64,000 nt of DNA, from contig NZ_JAGSPC010000004.1 of the NCBI RefSeq assembly GCF_019204045.1, positions 44,044 to 108,043 on the forward strand, given 5' to 3'. The stretch is from Erythrobacter crassostreae. Its GTDB lineage: Bacteria > Pseudomonadota > Alphaproteobacteria > Sphingomonadales > Sphingomonadaceae. The notes below the pieces were generated by a model. It was given only the letters and a program-made list of their open reading frames with translations. It had not been told where the DNA came from and made no database searches. Shown here one piece after another: positions 44,078 through 52,789 of this stretch (its first letter is position 1; each line of letters begins with the position of its first letter). The translations under genes were made by a program, and so were the position numbers.

Positions 44078-47000
44078 GTGAAACTATCAAGCGCACGCGC
44101 CGCTGGCGGACTTGTGTCCAAATCTCTGTTTACGAGCGTTTCGACGCTGGGTCTGTTGGCCGCGTCACCTGCTTTGGCGCAGGAAGAGCAGTCGGGGGAC
44201 ACCCCTGAAGTCGAAGAAGATGAGGGCATCATCGTCACCGGCCTACGTGAGTCGCTTGCGACATCGCAGGCGCAAAAGCGTAACGCGGACACGGTTGTCG
44301 ATGTGGTTACCGCGTCTGACATTGGCGCACTGCCTGACCGTTCGGTTTCCGAAGTTCTTCAGCGTGTCCCTGGCGTCAGCGTTCTTCGTTTCGCTGGCCC
44401 GAATGATCCCGATCACTTTGCGGTTGAGGGCAGCGGTGTTGTTATCCGCGGTCTTCCGTTTGTCCGATCGGAACTGAACGGGCGTGACGTGTTCGCCGCC
44501 AACAGCAGCGGCATCCTTGGGTTCGAAGACGTTTCGCCGGAACTTCTCGGCAGTGTCGTCGTGTTCAAGAACTCGACAGCCGATCTTGTCGAAGGGGGGG
44601 CAGCGGGTACGATTGATCTTCGCACACGTGTTCCGTTTGATCAGGCTGGCCTCGTTGTTAGTGGCTCGATCGAAGGCAACTATGGCGATTTGAGTGACGA
44701 ATGGAGCCCGTCGGGATCGCTCTTGATTTCCAACACGTGGAACACCGATGCAGGCACATTCGGCTTGCTTGGCAACATTGCCTACAGCGAGTTAAAGTCA
44801 CGCGCTGATGGTACCGGCATCGCCGACTATGTTCAGACCGATGATGGTTTCGTTCCGTCGGGCGGCAGCATCCGGACCCAAGAATTCGACCGTGAACGTT
44901 TGACAATCGCGGCGGCAGCACAGTTCGAAAGCAACGATGGTAAGTGGCTCGCCACAGCCCAGTTCCTCCGTTCGGATTCAGATCTTGTCTGGGGCGAGAA
45001 CGCGATTGAGACGGCGGCTGATGGTGCTGGCGCACGTGCTAACCTGGATTCGAGCGATTTCACGTTCGACGCTGATGGCGTCTTCACCAGCGGTACGATC
45101 ACCGATAACTCACAATGGCGCGGCCCCAATGCCACTGCTGCAAATCTGGGTGCCAATGGCGGTCAGCAGCTAAGTCTTACTCGTAACCGCTCAGAAAATG
45201 ATATTACGACCGATTACGGTTTCAATCTTAAGTTCTCGCCCACTGAAAATCTGCGCTTCAATTTTGATGCCCAGTATATTGAGGCGACGACTGATATCGT
45301 CGACATTACTCAGCACCGTTCTTTCTTCTCGCCTGTGTTTATCAACACACTTGATGAGGATTCTCCGGTAGTTGAATTCCAGCTTCCGACAGGTGAAGCC
45401 GAAGGATATTTTCAGGACCCGAGCCGCTATTTCCTGCGCTCTGCAATGGACCACATCACTCAAAACGAAGCTGACTCTCTCGCCTTCCGCGGCGATGTAG
45501 AATACGATTTCTCCGGCGATGGCTGGTTGAAATCGGTCCGCGCTGGTGCCCGCTATAACAAGCAAGATCTGCTTCTGCGTCAAAGTGACTTCAACTGGGG
45601 TAACATCTCTGAAGTATGGACCGGTAACGACATCCAAGGGCAGTCTGGCGGAGACTTTAACCAGACACAGTCGCTCGTTCTTGTCAGCGGCAACGCGAAC
45701 CCTGCTATCGAGAGTGCTGTGAACGGTCTCTTCGGACAGTTCGAATTCGCTGACTATCAGCGCGGCGTTTCCACTGGCCTCGGTGGTCCGATTCCGGCTT
45801 ACACTGGACCGTCTGTGCTTGACTACGATGGTTTTGCGGCCTCGTTTAACACGCTGCTTGATGCGATTGGCGGAAGCCCATCGGGCTGGACACCGCTCAC
45901 CGGACGTAACGGGGTGGTTGAAGGAACGCCGTTCCTGCCGAGCGAAATCGGATCAATCGAACGGGAAACTCTCGCCGGTTATGTCCGCGTCGATTTTGAA
46001 GCTCCGGAATCGGATGGCGGCGTTGTATTCAGCGGCAATGTCGGTCTGCGCTACGTTCGCACCGATCGCAGCGTGGATACATCGATCACAGTCGATCCAT
46101 TCGATCAGATCTTTGCGCCTGGTTTGGTTGCTCTTTGTGATCCAGCCAACCAGCCGAACATCCCGACCTTTACAGTTCCAGGTATTTGCCAGCTGGATCT
46201 CGCCGCGTTCGAGACCGCATTTGGCGACGGGCGCTTCATCACAGAAACGGTTGAAACCGATTACGACGAGTTCCTGCCTAGCCTGAACTTGAAGCTCGAT
46301 ATTCCGGGTGGTCATGTTCTGCGTACGGCTGTTTCGCGTACATTGACACGGCCAGGCGTTGATCAGCTCAATGAACGTATCTTCGTCCAGACAGAGCCAG
46401 GCGAAACGATCGCCGACGGTATGGGCGGATCAATTCAGAACTTTGGCCGGTTTGTTGGCAATGCGACGGGCAACGCTTCGTTGCTTCCGCAAACAGCATG
46501 GAACTTTGATGTATCTTGGGAATGGTACTTCGATACCGCCGGTTCGATTACGGTCGCTGGCTTCCATAAGGAAGTCGACGATTTCATCGCGTTTAGCCCT
46601 CTCGGAATCCCGCTTGAGTTCGAAGGTCTCGATCTGACCATCGCTCGGAACACAGAGGTGAATACCGACCAGAATGGTTCGGTTAGCGGCGTCGAGATTG
46701 CGTATCAGCAATTCTACGACTTCCTACCGGGCATCCTGAACGGTTTGGGTGCGCAGTTCACCTACACGTATATTGATGCGCGTGGTGTCGCGAACCAACT
46801 GGATCCGGCACTCGCATCGGATGATCCACCAACAGCGCGTTTTGACATCGACTCGGGCGTCTTCCCGCGGATATCGGAGCACAACATCAACGCGATTGCG
46901 CTGTATGAAAAAGGTCCGGTGCAAGCACGCCTCGCATACAACTGGAGAAGCGAATTCCAGCTTACTCCGCGCGACGTGATCTTCCCGTTTGCATCGATCT

Positions 47001-47200
47001 ATCAACCAGCGACCGGTCAGCTTGATGCGTCACTGTTTGTAGATGTGAACGACAACATCACGGTTGGTGTACAAGGCGTAAACCTTACAGATGATATCAC
47101 TGCGACCACGCAAACAGTCAACGAGGCTGGCCTGCAGGCACCGCGGAACTATTTCCGCAATGACCGCCGGTTCACATTTATTTTGCGGGCGAACTTCTAA
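44078..47200 (+). CDS. TonB-dependent receptor of the glucoside cluster
   Basis: 1040 residues from a GTG at 44078 with GGGAGGG seven bases upstream. Signal peptide MKLSSARAAGGLVSKSLFTS through ALAQ. Plug: GIIVTGLRESLATSQAQKRN, DIGALPDRSVSEVLQRVPGV, VIRGLPFVRSELNGRDVFAA and EGGAAGTIDLRTRVPFD. Barrel ends RRFTFILRANF. Likely imports a beta-glucoside or plant/algal glycoside, given the GH3 enzyme and the 3-keto-type operon under the same operator motif. It comes directly after three halogenase genes. Confidence 0.9.
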   Translation: MKLSSARAAGGLVSKSLFTSVSTLGLLAASPALAQEEQSGDTPEVEEDEGIIVTGLRESLATSQAQKRNADTVVDVVTASDIGALPDRSVSEVLQRVPGVSVLRFAGPNDPDHFAVEGSGVVIRGLPFVRSELNGRDVFAANSSGILGFEDVSPELLGSVVVFKNSTADLVEGGAAGTIDLRTRVPFDQAGLVVSGSIEGNYGDLSDEWSPSGSLLISNTWNTDAGTFGLLGNIAYSELKSRADGTGIADYVQTDDGFVPSGGSIRTQEFDRERLTIAAAAQFESNDGKWLATAQFLRSDSDLVWGENAIETAADGAGARANLDSSDFTFDADGVFTSGTITDNSQWRGPNATAANLGANGGQQLSLTRNRSENDITTDYGFNLKFSPTENLRFNFDAQYIEATTDIVDITQHRSFFSPVFINTLDEDSPVVEFQLPTGEAEGYFQDPSRYFLRSAMDHITQNEADSLAFRGDVEYDFSGDGWLKSVRAGARYNKQDLLLRQSDFNWGNISEVWTGNDIQGQSGGDFNQTQSLVLVSGNANPAIESAVNGLFGQFEFADYQRGVSTGLGGPIPAYTGPSVLDYDGFAASFNTLLDAIGGSPSGWTPLTGRNGVVEGTPFLPSEIGSIERETLAGYVRVDFEAPESDGGVVFSGNVGLRYVRTDRSVDTSITVDPFDQIFAPGLVALCDPANQPNIPTFTVPGICQLDLAAFETAFGDGRFITETVETDYDEFLPSLNLKLDIPGGHVLRTAVSRTLTRPGVDQLNERIFVQTEPGETIADGMGGSIQNFGRFVGNATGNASLLPQTAWNFDVSWEWYFDTAGSITVAGFHKEVDDFIAFSPLGIPLEFEGLDLTIARNTEVNTDQNGSVSGVEIAYQQFYDFLPGILNGLGAQFTYTYIDARGVANQLDPALASDDPPTARFDIDSGVFPRISEHNINAIALYEKGPVQARLAYNWRSEFQLTPRDVIFPFASIYQPATGQLDASLFVDVNDNITVGVQGVNLTDDITATTQTVNEAGLQAPRNYFRNDRRFTFILRANF

Positions 47201-47231
47201 CTACCCCAAGCTGCTCTCTTCAGCTCTCCTT

Positions 47232-47267
47232 GAATGGCTCGATCGGTCTCAACCGGTCGGGCCATTC
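47232..47267. terminator. Terminator hairpin between convergent receptor and halogenase genes
   Basis: 16-base-pair stem GAATGGCTCGATCGGT / ACCGGTCGGGCCATTC with two G-U pairs and loop CTCA, followed by TCTTAT. It lies between the stop codons of two converging genes and may serve mainly the receptor. Confidence 0.7.
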
Positions 47268-47300
47268 TCTTATCTGGGAGAGGGCCAGAGGTCCGCTCCA

Positions 47301-48803
47301 TCAGTCGGCTTTGCAGTGCTGCTCAATAAATTGTTCGTGGGTTGGAAGGCCATCAACCGACTTTTCGATAAGCTTGCGCACGTTGGATAGAAACTCGGTA
47401 AGTTGTGCGTCGCTGATGCCATCGGCCATCGGATCATGGCTGGATGGCATTCCTTTTTGGCCGAACATCACCTGAACCCAACTGGCCTCGCGAAACAGGT
47501 CATCTGCATCGCGGCCCACCCGTCCAGAGGATGCGAAGAGCTGCTGCTTTTGACGCAGCGAGTCCGGGACTTCCATATTCTTGCAGTACCGCCAGAACTC
47601 CGAATCTTCACGCTCGGTCTGGTTGTAATGCAGGATGATGAAGTCGCGGATCTGTTCAAATTCGTCGCGGCAGCGGCGATTGTATTCTTCCCGTTCGGCA
47701 GAACAGTTGGCGCTTTGAGGGAAGAGCTGGATTAAGCGGCTGACATGAGACTGGATCAAATGGATGCTGGTCGATTCCAATGGCTCCAGAAAGCCGCCGG
47801 ACAAGCCGATACTGACGCAGTTATGAGCCCAGAATTGATCGCGTCTGCCGGTTGTAAAGCGGATAGGTCGCGGATCAGCCAGAGGCTTCGTATCAAGCCC
47901 AGCAAGCAAGGTGTCGCCTGCTTCGTCGTCCGAAACAAAATCATTGCAATAGACGTGGCCGTTGCCGGTCCTGTGCTGCAACGGGATACGCCATTGCCAG
48001 CCCGCGCTTTTCGCCGTCGCCCTTGTGTAGGGCACCAAATTCTCCAGCCGCTCGCTAGGGACGGCCTGTGCGCTGTTGCATGGTAACCACTTCGACCAGT
48101 CCTGATACCCTACACCAAGCTCTTGCCCCATCAGGAGCGCCCGAAAGCCCGTGCAGTCTACAAAGAAGTCGCCAGACACTTCATTGCCGCTGTCGAGCGT
48201 AATGGACGTGATGTCGCCACTTTCAGAATTGCGGGACACCGTTTGCACGATCCCTTCGCTCCGTTTGACGCCATGTTGTTCAGCAAATGCTCTCAGATAC
48301 TGCGCGTAGAGACCGGCATCAAAGTGATAGGCATAGGCAAGGCCGGTCATCGCGGTGTTGCCGACTCGATCCATCTTGCCGAATTTCGCGCAGTCCGCCG
48401 CATGTTTGTGGAGCGAGTATTGCCACAAATCGTGCTCATGGCCGTTAGCGGCGGCGCGGCGCCAGTACTGATGAAACGGCACACTGGCGAGGTTGAGCCC
48501 GGCATCTCCGAAAGTATGGAGATAGCTGCTACCGACTCGGCCCCAATCTACAAATTCAATGCCAAGCTTGAATGTTCCCTTGGTTTGCTTGACGAAATCG
48601 TACTCATCGAGGCCGAGGATCGCATTCAGCCGAATGATCTGCGGGATCGTTGCCTCACCAACGCCGACGGTTCCGATTGCCTCAGATTCAACAAGCTCAA
48701 TCGATAGATTGCGCCCAAGCAGGCGGGAAAAGGCAGCGGCAGTGATCCAACCCGCTGTTCCTCCGCCAACGATGACAAGCTTTTGCAGATGAGGTGCGTT
48801 CAT
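47301..48803 (-). CDS. Tryptophan halogenase-like flavoprotein 4
   Basis: 500 residues. LVIVGGGTAGWITAAAFSRL, VGVGEATIPQIIRLNAILGL, GTFKLGIEFVDWGRVG, WQWRIPLQHRTGNGHVYCND and SGGFLEPLESTSIHLIQSHV: complete halogenase core. It follows the DUF6445-like gene after 51 bases on the same strand, so both form an operon divergent from the fourth TonB receptor. It therefore belongs with the alpha-glucan cluster rather than with copies 1-3. Confidence 0.9.
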   Translation of the reverse strand: MNAPHLQKLVIVGGGTAGWITAAAFSRLLGRNLSIELVESEAIGTVGVGEATIPQIIRLNAILGLDEYDFVKQTKGTFKLGIEFVDWGRVGSSYLHTFGDAGLNLASVPFHQYWRRAAANGHEHDLWQYSLHKHAADCAKFGKMDRVGNTAMTGLAYAYHFDAGLYAQYLRAFAEQHGVKRSEGIVQTVSRNSESGDITSITLDSGNEVSGDFFVDCTGFRALLMGQELGVGYQDWSKWLPCNSAQAVPSERLENLVPYTRATAKSAGWQWRIPLQHRTGNGHVYCNDFVSDDEAGDTLLAGLDTKPLADPRPIRFTTGRRDQFWAHNCVSIGLSGGFLEPLESTSIHLIQSHVSRLIQLFPQSANCSAEREEYNRRCRDEFEQIRDFIILHYNQTEREDSEFWRYCKNMEVPDSLRQKQQLFASSGRVGRDADDLFREASWVQVMFGQKGMPSSHDPMADGISDAQLTEFLSNVRKLIEKSVDGLPTHEQFIEQHCKAD

Positions 48804-48854
48804 TCGATTGAGCTCACTGTGGTTTGCTACCGTGTATAGAAAAGTATGCCCACG

Positions 48855-49547
48855 TTATAGTCGGCGAAAGAAGGCGTTGATCGTCAGCCTGCCCGTTCTT
48901 GGGTCAGCGGGAAGTTCCAGATCGTTTTCGATCATGCCAGAGTGAAGGATATTGCCGCGATAGAAGACTGCCTGATTGAATTCTCCGCCCGTCATATAGG
49001 TGCGCTCAAAGTGAGGGGCACCATCAGTGACATAACGTGCCGGCGGCAATCCAGTTTCTGCCACGTCTGCTTGTAGAGCGTCGCGATAGTGGGGAAAGTT
49101 TGCCTCCGTCAGTTCTTCATAGCCCGTGGAGCGATGACGAAAGAACGCGGTGCCGCCGTGCTCTGTCGTGTCCAGATACAGCATCATCGCGAGCTGGTCG
49201 GGGTCAGTTCCGTCGACATGCGGGAAGCATTGCATCGGAATCAACTCATCCGGTCGTGCCGTTACGATGGAAAACCAAGCCTGCATTGCCCAATCTGCGC
49301 GTTCATAGCCAAACGCATCGTTTAGGTGAGGAGACAATTGTGCGGCCCACATTGCGCAAGTCTGAGAATCAAGCGGCGCACGCAAGCCTGGATATTGCGG
49401 CGTAATCTTTGCAAATTTTTGCAAAGATGCATGATTGATCACAGTTTCGGCACTCTCCAGCATGTTGGAAACCTGCATAAATACATGATTACAATTCGAA
49501 AAGTGCCCGATGGTTTGGTCTGAGACTGAAATTGCCAAGCTTTGCAT
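48855..49547 (-). CDS. DUF6445-like protein
   Basis: 230 residues from the ATG at 49545-49547, which has GGAAG upstream; a TTG at 49616 would add 23 residues without a ribosome site. Resembles DUF6445 proteins, which look like 2-oxoglutarate/iron dioxygenase relatives: CFPHVDGTDPDQLAMMLYLD supplies a HxD pair, and NILHSGMIENDLELPADPRT plus GRLTINAFFRRL give the second His and an Arg. Members of this family sit beside halogenase-like and TonB receptor genes in sphingomonad sugar clusters. Function unknown; hydroxylation is only a guess from the fold. A striking palindrome lies inside its coding region (49407-49426). Confidence 0.7.
   Translation of the reverse strand: MQSLAISVSDQTIGHFSNCNHVFMQVSNMLESAETVINHASLQKFAKITPQYPGLRAPLDSQTCAMWAAQLSPHLNDAFGYERADWAMQAWFSIVTARPDELIPMQCFPHVDGTDPDQLAMMLYLDTTEHGGTAFFRHRSTGYEELTEANFPHYRDALQADVAETGLPPARYVTDGAPHFERTYMTGGEFNQAVFYRGNILHSGMIENDLELPADPRTGRLTINAFFRRL
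49407..49426. promoter_or_regulatory. Operator-like palindrome inside the DUF6445-like gene
   Basis: CTTTGCAAATTTTTGCAAAG, 9+9 perfect inverted repeat with TT centre. It has the same TGCA-N6-TGCA frame as the sites at 58870, 59004, 63849 and 63923, but lies 120 bases inside the coding sequence (codons for LQKFAKI). It could be an internal operator for the second LacI regulator. Confidence 0.5.
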
Positions 49548-49934
49548 TTCTAGAACTTCCGTTTCGACCTCACTTGATCCCGGACAGAGGCTATCAAAGG
49601 ATGCCTGTGAAACCAAGTGATCACATTAAAGTACAGAAAACAAAGCTTTTAAATTATCTCAATTGCGCATCGGTGTGCGTCTCAGCGCTCGACTGAGGTA
49701 TCTTCATGCAGCAGTGGTATGCGTGTGTGGCGCCGCTGCCACAGGTTGTTGAAAGTTCGGTCAAGCAAGTCTGAATTTCGGTCCGCTGATGGATTAAAGA
49801 TATGAAATAGAACATATAAAATCGTTTTCTATCACGCTTAATCAAATTTGCTTTTGCGATTTACGGCTCCGAAATTCTGCGCTATGAAAAAAAATGCAAA
49901 GACGCACGATAGTGATGCGTCGGGGAGGACTGAA
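49548..49934. promoter_or_regulatory. Divergent region before the fourth TonB receptor
   Basis: 387 gene-free bases, AT-rich from 49620 on. Half-sites of the TGCAAA motif occur (TTTGCATTTC at 49541, TTTGCTTTTGC at 49849, ATGCAAAGACG at 49889) but no full palindrome. No confident -35/-10 pair was found. An in-frame ATG at 49884 lies upstream of the chosen receptor start but without a ribosome site. Confidence 0.5.
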
Positions 49935-52706
49935 ATGGGATTTAAGCGTTATTCAGCCAACGCCCGCCTGCTGTGCGGTGCGGCAACGGGTCTAGCAATG
50001 GTTGCAGCCGCAGCGCCTATCGCTGCGCAAGAGCAGCAAGAAGCGGAAGTCGCAGAGGGCGAAGAGGGTGAGATCGTTGTTCGCGGCATTCGCAGTTCGA
50101 TTGAGACTTCGCTTAGTGCGAAGCGTGAATCGTCGAGTATTGTCGAAGTGATCACTGCCGAAGATATCGGCCAGCTTCCCGATCTTTCTATCGCTGACTC
50201 GCTCGCTCGTCTGCCGGGCGTGACCGCTCAGCGCGTGCGCGGTCGCTCGCAGCAAATCTCTATCCGTGGTCTTGGGCCGGACTTTTCACTGGCACTGCTT
50301 AACGGGCGTGAGGTCGTTTCGGCTGGTAACAATCGTGGTATCGAATTTGACCAGTTCCCTTCCGAGCTGATCGGCCAGGGTGTAGTCTACAAAACTGCTG
50401 ACGCGCGTCTCGCGGCAACCGGCATCGCTGGCGCTGTCGATCTACGCACTGTTCGTCCACTTGATTTCAAAGACGCGACAATCAATGTTTCGGCTCGCTA
50501 TGTTCTTAACGACAGCGGCAGCTTGAACCCTGACTTCGCCGATGACGGATACCGTTTCTTCGGTTCGTACATCGATCAGAACGCAGCGGGCACATTTGGT
50601 TGGGCATTGGGCGCAACGGTTCAATCGAACCCGACCCACTTCATTTCCCGCGAGTTGAAAACCAATCAATTCCAGGTCGCACGCGATGCAAATGGTTTGA
50701 TCTATCCGGCGGATAATCCCCGTCAGGGTGTTGTGAGCCGCGAATTCGAGCGTGTTTCTGTTGCTGGTACATTGCAGTTCGAGCCCAATGATCGCGTTTC
50801 GCTCGTCGTTGATGGCTTTTACAGCGATACGCAGGATTCCGGCATCTTCCGTGGTACGGAAACACCGATTGCGTCTTGGAGTGGTGCCAGCTTTGACGGG
50901 GCACAGGGCTCTGGCCCATTCGCCGACAGCGCAACATACTCGGCTGTTGTTCCGATCCTGCGTACCGACACTGAGGGCAACGAGTCCGAAATCTACGCAT
51001 TCGGTGCAAACCTAGATGTCGATCTCAGCGATAACTTCGGCATTGTAGTCGACTACGGTTACTCAACTCTCGACCGCAACGACATCGATTATGAATCTTA
51101 TGCCGGCACCGGCCCTGCACGTTCAGGCGCGCAGGATACGCTGAATTTCACATTCCCAAGCAATGGCGAATACACCATTGATGGCTTGCTGGATTACACT
51201 GATCCAGCGAACGTTCTGCTCACCGATCCGGGTGGCTGGGGCCAGGTTGGTTTTGTCAAACAACCAATCATCGAAGACGAATTGCATCAGCTGCGTCTGG
51301 AAGCGGATTGGGAATTTGACGGAGGTTTCCTGTCGAGCATCCAAGTTGGTGTCTTGTACACTGACCGCCAGAAAAACTTCGATTCCAACGAGAGTTTCCT
51401 GCGGGCATCAGGCCAGTTTGTTAATGGCGCACTTGCTGTGCCAACGAACACGATCGTCGGCAGCACGGACACCGGTGATCTTGGCAACAACATTCTCGCC
51501 TATGATCCGTCAACGTTCCTGACTGACGGAACATATGTTGTCGAAAAGGCTACATTTGATACCGAATGGGTCGTGAATGAGCGTGTGGCCAACATCTACG
51601 CTCAAGCGAACATTGATACGATGCTGGGCGCTATGCCGCTTCGCGGGAACGTCGGGATCAAATATGTCGACACGTTCCAGTCTTCGACCGGTACAATCGG
51701 CGGAGGGCGGAACTTCGTTCAGGAAAAGTATGATGACTGGCTTCCTAGCGCCAACCTCAGCTTTGAAGTAGCGACCGACACCTTCATCAAACTGGCCGCT
51801 GCGCGCACGATCACTCGTGCACGCCTTGATCAGCTCGCTGCGAACCAGAATATCGGAACAAATCCGCTCGCATGTGCGGATACCGATGGTGACCAGATTC
51901 CTGACACTGTTTTGGCGTTTAACCCGCCGACAGTCGTGTGTTTCAACCTTGGTGGCGGTAACCCATCTCTGCAGCCATATTCATCGACATCTTTCGACGT
52001 CTCGTTTGAGAAGTACTTCTCACCGGGCTCGGCTCTCGTTGTCGCCGTATTCCACAAAGAACTGTCGGACTGGGTCATCGACTTCTCTGACACGATCGAT
52101 CTGGAACAGCAGATTGTGAACGCTGGCTTCGGGTCGATTCTGCAAACCGCTCCTGAGCTTGCTACGGGTTCATTCGGCGGTCCGGTCAACTTCGCTGACG
52201 GTTCGATCACTGGTGTTGAAGCAACTCTGCGTGTCGACTTCATCGATCTGACCGAGGCTCTGGATGGCTTTGGTGGCAGCTTCAGCTTCACCTACGCTGA
52301 TGCAGAGGTCGAAGATCAGAACCAGGATTCACTGCCGATCCCGGGTTATTCCGAGCAAGTTTGGTCGGGCGACATCTTCTATGAAAGGAACGGTCTTCAG
52401 GCGAAGCTCGCAGCGCGTTATCGCAGCGGTTTCCTGTCCGAAGTTCAAAACTTCGACGGCAGTCTGAGCGGTGCCGATGCGCTTAGCGAGACAATTCTCG
52501 ATGCGCAGATCGGATACACGTTCCAGAACGATGCTGGCTTCCTGAAAGGCCTCGGCTTCCAGTTTGAAGTCTTCAACCTGACCAACGAACCGTTTGTGAC
52601 CCAGAATGATCTTCTGGACACCGGCGGGAACACAATCGGAAGTTTCCCAAGTCGTCATGAAATCTATGGCCGGACTTTCAACTTCACGGTCAAGAAATCG
52701 TTCTGA
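49935..52706 (+). CDS. TonB-dependent receptor of the alpha-glucan cluster
   Basis: 923 residues from the ATG at 49935, which has GGGAGGA seven bases upstream and begins a proper signal peptide (MGFKRYSANARLLCGAATGL through IAAQ). Plug: EIVVRGIRSSIETSLSAKRE, DIGQLPDLSIADSLARLPGV, SIRGLGPDFSLALLNGREVV and TGIAGAVDLRTVRPLD. Barrel ends RTFNFTVKKSF. Expected to take up maltodextrins, given GH13 enzymes, an SLC45-like transporter and the LacI regulator nearby. It is shorter than the other three receptors. Confidence 0.9.
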   Translation: MGFKRYSANARLLCGAATGLAMVAAAAPIAAQEQQEAEVAEGEEGEIVVRGIRSSIETSLSAKRESSSIVEVITAEDIGQLPDLSIADSLARLPGVTAQRVRGRSQQISIRGLGPDFSLALLNGREVVSAGNNRGIEFDQFPSELIGQGVVYKTADARLAATGIAGAVDLRTVRPLDFKDATINVSARYVLNDSGSLNPDFADDGYRFFGSYIDQNAAGTFGWALGATVQSNPTHFISRELKTNQFQVARDANGLIYPADNPRQGVVSREFERVSVAGTLQFEPNDRVSLVVDGFYSDTQDSGIFRGTETPIASWSGASFDGAQGSGPFADSATYSAVVPILRTDTEGNESEIYAFGANLDVDLSDNFGIVVDYGYSTLDRNDIDYESYAGTGPARSGAQDTLNFTFPSNGEYTIDGLLDYTDPANVLLTDPGGWGQVGFVKQPIIEDELHQLRLEADWEFDGGFLSSIQVGVLYTDRQKNFDSNESFLRASGQFVNGALAVPTNTIVGSTDTGDLGNNILAYDPSTFLTDGTYVVEKATFDTEWVVNERVANIYAQANIDTMLGAMPLRGNVGIKYVDTFQSSTGTIGGGRNFVQEKYDDWLPSANLSFEVATDTFIKLAAARTITRARLDQLAANQNIGTNPLACADTDGDQIPDTVLAFNPPTVVCFNLGGGNPSLQPYSSTSFDVSFEKYFSPGSALVVAVFHKELSDWVIDFSDTIDLEQQIVNAGFGSILQTAPELATGSFGGPVNFADGSITGVEATLRVDFIDLTEALDGFGGSFSFTYADAEVEDQNQDSLPIPGYSEQVWSGDIFYERNGLQAKLAARYRSGFLSEVQNFDGSLSGADALSETILDAQIGYTFQNDAGFLKGLGFQFEVFNLTNEPFVTQNDLLDTGGNTIGSFPSRHEIYGRTFNFTVKKSF

Positions 52707-52737
52707 TCAAATTAGGGTTGCAGAACTCTCCAAGAGG

Positions 52738-52777
52738 GGAAGGGGCTCGCTGGAAACAGCGGGCCCTTTCCTATTTT
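52738..52777 (+). terminator. Rho-independent terminator of the fourth TonB receptor
   Basis: 15-base-pair stem GGAAGGGGCTCGCTG / CAGCGGGCCCTTTCC with two G-U pairs and a GAAA tetraloop, followed by TATTTT (52772-52777). Confidence 0.88.
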
Positions 52778-52789
52778 GGGAAGGAGGGA

